NCBI GenBank assembly: GCA_017409845.1
Contig: JAFQRY010000002.1
Coordinates: 104,940-168,939 of the forward strand
Direction of reading: 5' to 3'
Source of the DNA: Clostridia bacterium
GTDB lineage: Bacteria > Bacillota > Clostridia > Oscillospirales > Acutalibacteraceae
DNA: 64,000 bases
The notes beneath the pieces were generated by a model. It did no database searches, was not told the DNA's origin, and was given only the letters and a program-made list of their open reading frames with translations. Shown here one piece after another: positions 44,693 to 52,440 of the stretch; within the stretch, counting starts at the first letter, position 1; each line of letters opens with the position of its first letter. The translations under genes were made by a program, and so were the position numbers.

Positions 44693-44905
44693 TTAATAGT
44701 TCAGTCCGTTGTTTTTAGGAGCATACGAATCAACCCGACGGTGGGTTCTGCTCAGTTTATGATAAATCTGTTCGCTGTGACACAGCGGGCAAACTGTTTT
44801 TGCATTTCCCTGCTCATTAAGAGTTGCCGTAAGAATTTTTCCGCAGTTCAGACAATGCCAGCTTGCATTGATATTCATACAGGTTCCTTTTGGGGTATCA
44901 TACAT
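44693..44905 (-). CDS. Small zinc-ribbon protein of the mobile element
   Basis: A 70-residue protein with WHCLNCGKIL and VCPLCHSEQIYHKL, a CxxC...CxxCH zinc ribbon, and a basic RTHRRVD end. Ribosome sites fit both the ATG at 44905 (GGAGG, 7 bases) and a later Met before NINASWHC. A DNA- or protein-binding accessory role is likely. Its promoter carries a striking pair of LexA-like half palindromes. Confidence 0.7.
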   Translation of the reverse strand: MYDTPKGTCMNINASWHCLNCGKILTATLNEQGNAKTVCPLCHSEQIYHKLSRTHRRVDSYAPKNNGLNY

Positions 44906-44977
44906 TTTTCACCCTCCAAATTTCGTATTCAGATATTCTGTGATTTTACAGTTTCATACTTCGTATGGGTTTAATAA

Positions 44978-45028
44978 GCGAACATTTGTCCTGTATGTAA
45001 TAATAGCACAAATGTTCGCATTCGTCAA
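44978..45028 (-). promoter_or_regulatory. Promoter with inverted LexA-like repeats
   Basis: On the minus strand TTGACG (45023-45028) and TATTAT (45000-45005) lie 17 bases apart. GCGAACATTTGT (44978-44989) and its exact complement ACAAATGTTCGC (45008-45019) flank the -10. Each arm resembles a LexA box but lacks a good second half (GTCC, GTGC). Confidence 0.7.
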
Positions 45029-45141
45029 TGATTTTTTCCAAAGTTTTTCATTTGACTCTAGACCTCCCGTCAAAAGACTGATTTGCAAAAAGGGTAAAAT
45101 TAAAAGCACCTCACCGAAGTGAAGTGCTTATGTAAAATTTT

Positions 45142-46608
45142 CTATTCAATAGTTTCTTGTTTTGCTATTTGAGATGTTTTCCGTGGTTCTTCCTGCTCAT
45201 GATATTTAACATTTGCAAGAACTTTTGAAATGATAAATTTTGCACGTTTGAGTTCTTCAAGGCTGCCGTAGTTGCTTTCGATTAAAGCTTCATCGGCAGC
45301 TTTTTCTGTTTGCAATTTTTCGAGTTCGGCTTTCAGAGATTTGCTTGTTGCCTTCGTATTTTCATCAACCCATCGCTTTGCCCGGTAGAATGAATTTAAC
45401 TCCTTGCTGTGTTCGGTTTTAAATTTATCTCTGCCGAATTTCTTTTTGCTGTATTCATCTGCAACAGATTTATATTTCGCATAATCACCGAGGAATTTAA
45501 TTCCCTTTTTGAGTTCTTTGATTTTTTCATCGGCAGTGTCGATACGGCTTTGAACCGCAGAAACTTCTTCAATCATTTTCCATAAAGAATCTGTGGAAGT
45601 GATATTATGTTCTTGAAGAAATGCGACTATTTGTGATACTTGTTTCAAATCAACTGCAAGGTCTTTGTTGTAATAATATTTGCTTTTACCGTTGTGAGCT
45701 TCTTGTCGGGAGTTCAGGTAGTCGATAAGAATATCTGCGATTGACGGCACTTTTTCTTCTTTGAGTTCGGAAAGTATTTTCTTGATTTCTTCAATCCATT
45801 CTTTCAATTCTGCAAGCGCTTTTCGTAAATGTTTTCTTACAGAGTTGAATTTCACAATGTCCCGATTCAGAGTGCCGAGAATTGTTTCTTCACCTCTGCG
45901 TTCCATTTCCGATGAAGCGGGACCGAGATGAACGGTTGGCACTAAATCAATTCCTTGCCGTTCATAAGAACGCATATCAATTCTTTCGGGTCGGTTGTTC
46001 TTTTCGAGATACTCGTTGACTTTTTCTTCCCAAGCGTGCCGCCAGATTTCTGCATTTTCTCTTTTATTCCAATCAACTATATCTTCACGGTGACTGCCGA
46101 TACGGTTGCCATGCTCATCAAGTTCATAAACTTTTCTGCACTTCGGTAGCCACTTTCCGTTTTCGTCAATCGCCCTCATCGTCAGCATAATATGTGTGTG
46201 CGGATTGCCGTCACCTTTATCGTGAACGGCAAAATCGCAACACATTCCTTTTGAAACAAACTGCTCATTGCAATAACTTCTGACAAGCTCTGCATACTGC
46301 TCAGTTGGGATTTCTCTCGGAAGTGCGATGATAATTTTTCGGGCGAGTTGAGAATTCCATTATGTTTCAACTTTCTCGGCAGAGTTCCATAAAGTTTCTC
46401 TGTCGAAATATTTTTCGGGTGTGTTGGGTGGGAGAAGAATCTCGGAATGGATAACTTCGTTTTGTTTTTGTGTGTAGTTTTTTGTTCGGTTATCATATTC
46501 CGAGAAAAGCTTGGAGCCGCTTTGGTAAGCGGCTCCTGCAACAGCGGATTTATTTTCACTCCGCTTTTGTATTGATATTTGAAAATGAGTACAAGATATT
46601 TTTATCAC
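45142..46608 (-). pseudogene. MobA/MobL-family relaxase interrupted by an in-frame TAA
   Basis: A relaxase gene in one reading frame across 489 codons but with TAA at 46360-46362. The N-terminal part (82 residues) has KSAVAGAAYQSGSKL, the family start. After the stop the frame goes on with NSQLARKIIIALPREIPTEQY and the metal-binding histidine motif HDKGDGNPHTH, then a long coiled-coil end. Conserved sequence on both sides shows this was one gene. The first codon, a GTG, is only one base from GGAG, so the start may also be damaged. Unless the TAA is suppressed or a sequencing error, the element cannot mobilise itself by this protein. Confidence 0.85.
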
Positions 46609-46974
46609 TCTCCTATAATTTTAAAAATTGGGGTAGACGAAGTCGCAGGGGTGAAACCCTTGTCTGATGAAATCAGCGGAACGTTGTTCCGAGTATTTTT
46701 GAAAAAATCGCAATGGCACCTACGGGGTCCCCGAAAAGTTCAAAAAACTTTTTGGGGAAGAGGAAGAACAGCGGAGTGATTGAGTTTTCGGGCAAACAGA
46801 GTTTGAAGGCACGGAAACGAAAGATACGCAGCTTGTTCAGACGTGGTGTATAATTGCGCACTTTTACAAAGTGGTGTTTTCAGATAAAAAACCGCCTCAC
46901 TGAAAGTGAAACGGTTTGATGAAATGTATTTAATTTTTATTGTGTAGATCAGGCAATTTCAACAGTCTGAAAAA
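46609..46974. other. Probable transfer origin (oriT) region
   Basis: This 366-base gap precedes the relaxase gene. At 46851-46864 TAATTGCGCACTTT resembles nic regions of IncQ/MobA-type origins, which centre on TGCGC, and CACTTT-TAC-AAAGTG follows as an inverted repeat. A hairpin with arms CCCCGAAAAGTT and AACTTTTTGGGG lies at 46729-46757. Several GC-rich short repeats fill the rest. No gene was found in it. Confidence 0.5.
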
Positions 46975-47847
46975 CTACTGTTTCTGAAAATATAATTTTG
47001 ATTGATGTTCAATCTCCATTTGCAGACGTTCTACTGTACCATCTATATGAACATTATCCATATAATCTTTTACACTGTTCGGAAATATATTTCTCATATC
47101 ATCGTAATAATAACTTCCATCTCTTGGTATTCTTGAATCTATTACAGTAAATATTCCATCAATATTTTCTACAACAAACTTATGAGGAATAGACGAACCG
47201 CTATCTTTTTTAATTTCGCCGTTTTCTAAATAATGCTTTTCTGTAACTACCCAAGCATAAACATTATATAGTTTATCGTCTTCAACTTCTTCAAGCAGAA
47301 AAACTTGCATGCTGGCAAATGTTTTTTCGTTTTCATAATGTTTTGGCTCGGAATCGCCTTTGCTTGTTACATAATCAATAATTGAAAAATAAATTTCATC
47401 TTCTTTGATATCAATAGGTGGAGAATAAAGATATCCCCAAGTACTAAAAACAACAGGCTTGCTATTTCTCATTCTGTTTATATCAATACCGAACATTGTT
47501 ATAACTACAAGTATAAATATCAAGATTGATGATAAAACAAAAGCGAATATCTTTTTATTCTTCTTGATTTTTTTATCAGAATAATCAATTGTATTAATAA
47601 TATTTTCTTCCAGTTTTTCTTGATAGTCATCTTGTTCTAATCTTTCACCGCTTAACAATTCGTTAACCGAAATATCTAATGCTTCACATAACGGCAATAA
47701 CAAAGACAAATCGGGCATGCCTCTACCGTTTTCCCATTTTGAAATTGCTCTATCTGTTATCCCCAATTTATTTGCTAAATCAACTTGTGTCATATTCTTT
47801 TCTTTACGAAGTTCTGCAATAAACTTTCCTATTTTTTCTTGATTCAC
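46975..47847 (-). CDS. XRE-family regulator with a membrane segment
   Basis: A 290-residue protein: residues 5-62 are a Cro/CI helix-turn-helix (KIGKFIAELRKEKNMTQVDLANKLGI then AISKWENGRGMPD), then a linker, a membrane helix (about 99-120, IFAFVLSSILIFILVVITMF) and an outside domain of about 165 residues with no match I know. It would be a one-component membrane regulator. AT-rich composition fits the surrounding element, which may carry it as cargo. Confidence 0.85.
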   Translation of the reverse strand: MNQEKIGKFIAELRKEKNMTQVDLANKLGITDRAISKWENGRGMPDLSLLLPLCEALDISVNELLSGERLEQDDYQEKLEENIINTIDYSDKKIKKNKKIFAFVLSSILIFILVVITMFGIDINRMRNSKPVVFSTWGYLYSPPIDIKEDEIYFSIIDYVTSKGDSEPKHYENEKTFASMQVFLLEEVEDDKLYNVYAWVVTEKHYLENGEIKKDSGSSIPHKFVVENIDGIFTVIDSRIPRDGSYYYDDMRNIFPNSVKDYMDNVHIDGTVERLQMEIEHQSKLYFQKQ

Positions 47848-47976
47848 AAATATCTCTCCTTTCGCAAATAAATTATAATATAAACGCTGTAAAATAACAC
47901 CAAACGAACCGTAGAGTTGTATGAATTCTTTTATTTTTTAATATTTTAACATAACAAACATGGAAAAGTAACCCCT

Positions 47977-48285
47977 TTAATCAAAACCGTTTTCGTTATT
48001 CTCTCTGAATTGCTCAATCGCCCTGCCGACTGATTCGGGTTGAAACGCAATTTTAAGAAGTTCTTCAACCTGCTCGTCGGTAAGTTCGTTGGGACAACCG
48101 AGAAATTTTTCAAGCATTGCTCCACGGGTGCAGAGTCTGTGAGTGCGTTCTTTGCGTGTGAACTGTTTTTCCTGCGATTCAAGATATTTTATTTTGTTTT
48201 CCATATATTTGATTTTTGCTTCTCCCTTCGCTTTCATTTCGCGAAGTTCGTCAATGGATTTGTTTTTCAGATTTTTATTCGACAA
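47977..48285 (-). CDS. DUF3847-type mobile-element protein
   Basis: A 102-residue helical protein starting at TTG (48285) with AAAGGAG 8 bases upstream; the frame runs further up but through the promoter. A coiled coil (residues 5-45, rich in Lys and Glu) leads to RKERTHRLCTRGAMLEKFL and a helix with LTDEQVEELL, the pattern of DUF3847 proteins that go with relaxases and may act as their accessory. Its promoter has a LexA-type box. Confidence 0.8.
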   Translation of the reverse strand: MSNKNLKNKSIDELREMKAKGEAKIKYMENKIKYLESQEKQFTRKERTHRLCTRGAMLEKFLGCPNELTDEQVEELLKIAFQPESVGRAIEQFRENNENGFD

Positions 48286-48332
48286 TAATTTTTCTCCTTT
48301 TTCTTTCACAAAAAATATTTTAAATTTCAAAA

Positions 48333-48346
48333 CAAACAAATGTTCG
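48333..48346 (-). promoter_or_regulatory. LexA-type (SOS) operator on the mobile element
   Basis: On the minus strand CGAACATTTGTTTG fits CGAACNNNNGTTYG. It starts 5 bases after the -10 hexamer, the same arrangement as at 27315-27328. Confidence 0.75.
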
Positions 48347-48351
48347 ATATA

Positions 48352-48380
48352 ATTCTATATCATTTCAGCGGTATTGTCAA
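48352..48380 (-). promoter_or_regulatory. Promoter of the DUF3847 gene
   Basis: TTGACA and TAGAAT lie 17 bases apart on the minus strand. Confidence 0.75.
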
Positions 48381-48477
48381 TAGGCTATATAAAATGAGTT
48401 TTACCGTGAAATAAATATAGATTTTTTATTGCTTCTATGTTATTATTAAATTGGTTTATTATGAGAGGAGGCGGAAT

Positions 48478-50139
48478 ATGATCAAGACACAGAAAAAGAC
48501 TCTGATTTATCTTGTCTGCGCATTGGTTCTTGCAATGGCTGGCATACTCTATAACGGCATCAACTTTCCGCTTACCAACTCATTTTCAGGGAATGCATTT
48601 ACGATTCTTCCTCATATGATTTTTGTTGCATTATCATTCGGCTGGGTTATTTCCGTGCGGCGCAGAATTCTTGATAAAAGAATCCGAAGCTATCTGATTT
48701 CCGTCGGTATGCTTATGTCATTCTGGCTTGCGGAGAGAACTACGAAATGGTTTTTTATTTCTGAATTTTCTGATTTGTGCCGATACCTGTGGTATGCTTT
48801 TTATATTCCGATGATTCTTATTCCGCTTCTCGGCGTATTTATCACAACCTATATCGGAAAACCCGAAACATACAAAATGCCGTGGTGGCTCAATCTTCTT
48901 TATATCCCTGCATTCGCACTCATTATTTTTGTTTTCACAAACGATTTTCATAATCTCGTGTTTGAATTCCCGAACGGAATTTACTATTTCAATGAACAAT
49001 ACGAATACGGTTTCGGTTTTTATATAGTTGCTGCATGGTTCATTATTCTCGGCTTTTATTTTGTAATTTCCCTCGTTATCAAAAGCCGTGTGCCCGGCAG
49101 TAAAACATTCCAGAAATTGCCTCTTATCATTATGGCGTGCTCCGTTATTTTCTGGGTGCTTTATGCTCTTGGTCTTATCAACGCCGACCTTACTGCGGTT
49201 GACTGCCTTATGATTACTCTTCTCCTTGAAAGTGCAATTCAGAGCGGTCTCATCCGTTCAAATTCGGGTTACACGGAATTCTTTGAGATTTCAACGGTTG
49301 CGGCGCAGGTTGTTGATAAGAATTATCAGACTATGTATATATCTTCCTATGCCGACGATTTGCCCGATGATGTGATGCAAAACGCTTTGGACAGACCCGT
49401 TGAGCTCGGCAAAACAATGCTTCACGGCAAGCCTGTTTCGGGCGGATATGTATTCTGGCAGAACGATATAAAAGAAATCAAAAAGCTGATGAAGAGCCTT
49501 GAAGAAACCCGTGAAAGGCTCAGCGAAAACAACTTTCTGCTGAAAGCGGAAATTGATATGAACGAGCAGAAAGCCCGTTTTGAAGAAAAGAACAGACTCT
49601 ATGACCGTATTGCCCGTGACGTTTCATCACAGCTTATAAAAGCGGAAGAATTGCTCACTCAGGCAAAACAAAATCCCGAAGAAGCTCACAACGCGCTGGC
49701 AAAAATCTGTGTTATAAGCGCCTACATAAAACGAAGAAGCAATCTGCTTTTGCTCGGCGAGGAAAACAAGATTATTTCATCGTCAGAGCTTGAATTCTGT
49801 CTTCGTGAATCTCTTGACAATATCCGCTTGCTCGGCGTTCATTCATCATTAAAGAGCAAATGCTCGGGTAGCCTGTATGTTGAAAATGCGGTTGCTGTTT
49901 ATGACTTGTTTGAAAAAACAGCCGAGTTATTCATCGACGATATCAACGCTCTTATGGTATCGCTTAAATGCGAAAACTCCGTTATTAAACTTAATCTCCA
50001 GATAGGTCTGAATGACGGTGCCGATACTTCTTCACTGAACACACTTTCTTTAGCCGACGGAAGTATTACCTGCGATGTTGATGAAAACGATGTTGCGGTT
50101 TGTATTCTTCTTTCCGAAGGAGGTGCATCGGATGATTAA
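48478..50139 (+). CDS. 7TM sensor with degenerate kinase domains (pseudo-kinase)
   Basis: A 553-residue protein. Residues 1-270 have seven or so membrane helices of the histidine-kinase 7TM sensor type. A PAS-like stretch (EISTVAAQVVDKNYQTMY) and a coiled coil (about 340-385) follow. Where a kinase would have its phospho-accepting His there is NRLYDRIARDVSSQL, without His, and no N or G box of an ATPase is visible in the C-terminal part. I infer a sensor that signals by pairing with the next gene's kinase. GGAGG lies 6 bases before the ATG; the stop overlaps the next gene by 8 bases. Confidence 0.8.
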   Translation: MIKTQKKTLIYLVCALVLAMAGILYNGINFPLTNSFSGNAFTILPHMIFVALSFGWVISVRRRILDKRIRSYLISVGMLMSFWLAERTTKWFFISEFSDLCRYLWYAFYIPMILIPLLGVFITTYIGKPETYKMPWWLNLLYIPAFALIIFVFTNDFHNLVFEFPNGIYYFNEQYEYGFGFYIVAAWFIILGFYFVISLVIKSRVPGSKTFQKLPLIIMACSVIFWVLYALGLINADLTAVDCLMITLLLESAIQSGLIRSNSGYTEFFEISTVAAQVVDKNYQTMYISSYADDLPDDVMQNALDRPVELGKTMLHGKPVSGGYVFWQNDIKEIKKLMKSLEETRERLSENNFLLKAEIDMNEQKARFEEKNRLYDRIARDVSSQLIKAEELLTQAKQNPEEAHNALAKICVISAYIKRRSNLLLLGEENKIISSSELEFCLRESLDNIRLLGVHSSLKSKCSGSLYVENAVAVYDLFEKTAELFIDDINALMVSLKCENSVIKLNLQIGLNDGADTSSLNTLSLADGSITCDVDENDVAVCILLSEGGASDD

Positions 50140-51412
50140 CCTTCTTGAAACGGGAACTTTTATTCAGGCGTTATTTATGTCGGTTTTGTTTCTTGAAGCC
50201 GTAATAAATATTTGCTGTGTTCCGAATCTTTTTTTTCGTGATTACAAGCCTTTGACAAAGGTGTTTACCGTTGTTTTTAATCTTGCGGGTTTTGCTCTGC
50301 TTGTTATTCTTACAACAGGACTCAACGCATTTATTTTCAACCGTGATATTCCTTATCCGAGTATACTGCTTCTTGAAAATGCGGAATACTCTCTGATATA
50401 TATTCTGGCAAACCTTGCTTTTCTTGTTTTTCTCGGTGTCGGAGAAATCCGTTTCCGCAAAAACAGCGTTTCTTCACTTTCTATAAAAGAAAGTTTCGAC
50501 CATCTTCCGACAGGTCTTTGTTTTTCAAAGGCAAACGGTACCGTTCAGCTTGTAAACCACAAAATGAACGAGCTCGGATATATTCTGACGGGCGAAGAAA
50601 TTCAGAATGCCAACAAATTCTGGAAGGCACTTGTAAACGGTGACGTTCTTCCCGACGTTCATCGGGTTTCCGACAGCAAGCAACCCGAATACCGTCTGTC
50701 TGACGGAACGGTCTATACTTTCAAGCGTGAAAAGGTTGAAAATGTTTTTCAGATCACCGCAACCGATACAACAAGCCTTCATAAGCTTACAAACAGACTT
50801 CGTATGAACAACGAAGAACTTGAAGAAATGAACGCAAGACTCAGGCACTACGGCGAAACCGTTGACGAAACAACAAGGGCAAGAGAACGCCTTGAAACAA
50901 AAATCCGTATTCACAGCGAGCTCGGTCAGGCACTACTCGCAACCCGTCACACGTTGAGTTTGCCTGAAGCCGATTTTCAGCCGATTATCAGCACGTGGAA
51001 CAGAAACATTGCCGTTCTCCGCACAGAAGCTGAACCTGCGCAGAACAGCGGTCTGCTTAACACACTCATTGATATTGCCGAATCCGCAGGCGTTACCGTT
51101 GAAATCAGCGGTGAATTCCCTATGAACGATGCAATCGGCAGTATACTTACTTCCGCCGCAACGGAAGCACTGACCAACGCCGTTATCCACGCAGATGCCA
51201 AAACCCTGTTCGTTGAGTTTTATGAAACGGATGACGGTTACTGTGCAAGGTATACCAACGACGGAAATCAACCGACAACCGAAATACACGAGGGCGGCGG
51301 TCTCGGTTCGCTCCGCAGTAAAATTGAACGTCTGGGCGGAAATATGGAAATTCAGTCTGTACCGCAGTTTGTAATGACTGTGCAGATGCCGAAAGAGGTG
51401 AAATTATTTTGA
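50132..51412 (+). CDS. Sensor histidine kinase
   Basis: A 426-residue kinase. The N-terminal 120 residues hold three membrane helices, followed by a PAS-like region (FDHLPTGLCFSKANGTVQLVN), a coiled coil, and RIHSELGQALL with the candidate phospho-accepting His. The ATPase domain shows TEALTNAVIHADAKTLFVEF (N box) and GGGLGSLRSKIERLGG (G box) of the DesK/NarX type. The start ATG at 50132 lies inside the end of the preceding gene, with AAGGAGG 7 bases upstream. Confidence 0.85.
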   Translation: MINLLETGTFIQALFMSVLFLEAVINICCVPNLFFRDYKPLTKVFTVVFNLAGFALLVILTTGLNAFIFNRDIPYPSILLLENAEYSLIYILANLAFLVFLGVGEIRFRKNSVSSLSIKESFDHLPTGLCFSKANGTVQLVNHKMNELGYILTGEEIQNANKFWKALVNGDVLPDVHRVSDSKQPEYRLSDGTVYTFKREKVENVFQITATDTTSLHKLTNRLRMNNEELEEMNARLRHYGETVDETTRARERLETKIRIHSELGQALLATRHTLSLPEADFQPIISTWNRNIAVLRTEAEPAQNSGLLNTLIDIAESAGVTVEISGEFPMNDAIGSILTSAATEALTNAVIHADAKTLFVEFYETDDGYCARYTNDGNQPTTEIHEGGGLGSLRSKIERLGGNMEIQSVPQFVMTVQMPKEVKLF

Positions 51413-52041
51413 TTAACGTTCTTATTGTTGAAGATGACCCCATGGCTCGCAAGCTGCTTGAAATATACATAAACGACAGCGAAGAATATAAGCTTTCGCA
51501 ATCTATTGAAAGTGCGGCAATGGCAGAGCTTTACTGCCGCAGAAACCCCATTGACCTTATTCTTATGGATGTATGCACGGCAATGGATGCAAACGGACTT
51601 GATGCGGCGGCAAAAATCAAAAAGAGCTGTCCTCATATCAAAATAATTATTGTTACGAGTCAGCCCGAATTCAGCTTTATTGAAAGAGCAAGAAAAGCGG
51701 GTGTTGAAAGCTTCTGGTACAAAAGTGCATCGGCAGAGGAAATCATTGAGGTTATGAACAGAACGATGGCGGGCGATTCCGTTTATCCCGACACAACGCC
51801 ATCGCTCAGACTCGGCGAAGCACTCAACGTTGATTTCACGGAAAAAGAGCTTCTTGTTCTTCGTGAGGTTGTTGACGGAGAAGCTGATGCGGATATAGCC
51901 GAAAAGCTCGGTATGTCCGTGCGTACCGTCAAGGCTCACATTCAGAATATGCGTGATAAAACGGGCTTCCGTAACCGCACCGAACTTGCGGTAAGAGTGC
52001 GTGAAAGCGGTCTTGTTATCAACGACCATAAAACGGAATAA
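51409..52041 (+). CDS. NarL/LuxR-family response regulator
   Basis: A 210-residue regulator. The receiver domain shows the acidic pair EDD near residue 8, the phospho-accepting Asp in LILMDVCTAMD, the conserved Thr in IIIVTSQP and the Lys in FWYKSAS. The LuxR helix-turn-helix is LTEKELLVLREVVDGEADADIAEKLGMSVRTVKAHIQNM-like. It starts at TTG, overlapping the kinase stop by 4 bases, after AGAGGTG. Target genes are unknown. Confidence 0.92.
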   Translation: MINVLIVEDDPMARKLLEIYINDSEEYKLSQSIESAAMAELYCRRNPIDLILMDVCTAMDANGLDAAAKIKKSCPHIKIIIVTSQPEFSFIERARKAGVESFWYKSASAEEIIEVMNRTMAGDSVYPDTTPSLRLGEALNVDFTEKELLVLREVVDGEADADIAEKLGMSVRTVKAHIQNMRDKTGFRNRTELAVRVRESGLVINDHKTE

Positions 52042-52055
52042 CACAGAGTGATATA

Positions 52056-52250
52056 ATGAAAATAAATTCAAACAATCTCGAAACAAAAAAAGATTTGAAA
52101 TCGGAGCAAAAAAACCATCCGAATGCATATATCAACAGTCTGCATATGAGTGACAAAAAGTCTGATACCGATTATTTCATTTCTCCTGATGAAGGAAAAG
52201 AAATAATCGCTTCATGGTTGGATATGTGGATAAAACATCTTAATGATTAA
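52056..52250 (+). CDS. Hypothetical small protein, 64 residues
   Basis: It begins 14 bases after the response regulator with AGAGTG as a weak ribosome site. The product is hydrophilic, Asn/Lys-rich, and ends WLDMWIKHLND. No family recognised. Lower GC than the upstream gene. It could be a small output or anti-factor of the signalling module or a chance frame. Confidence 0.4.
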   Translation: MKINSNNLETKKDLKSEQKNHPNAYINSLHMSDKKSDTDYFISPDEGKEIIASWLDMWIKHLND

Positions 52251-52404
52251 ACTCTTTCATTTGTAACGCATAAAACGCAAAATTATGGTTACAGGTCAAA
52301 CTATACGTACACTTCAATTACCACCCTTTGAAACCGTTGATATATAAAGAGTTTCGGGTCTTGTTTTTTCCACTTTTAAATTCATTTCGATTTCGGATAC
52401 AAAA

Positions 52405-52440
52405 ACAGGCAACATCAATAACGATGCTGCCTGTTTTTTT
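52405..52440. terminator. Bidirectional terminator
   Basis: ACAGGCAACATC pairs with GATGCTGCCTGT (one mismatch) around AATAAC; T8 follows on the plus strand and T5 on the minus strand. Confidence 0.85.

Noticed and set aside
46182-46559. Frame bridging the relaxase break, suggesting a frameshift
   Set aside because: Conserved relaxase sequence is in one frame on both sides of TAA; this other frame has no homology, so the lesion is a nonsense codon.
51352-52128. Open 258-codon minus frame
   Set aside because: It is antisense to the response regulator, which has all receiver and LuxR motifs.
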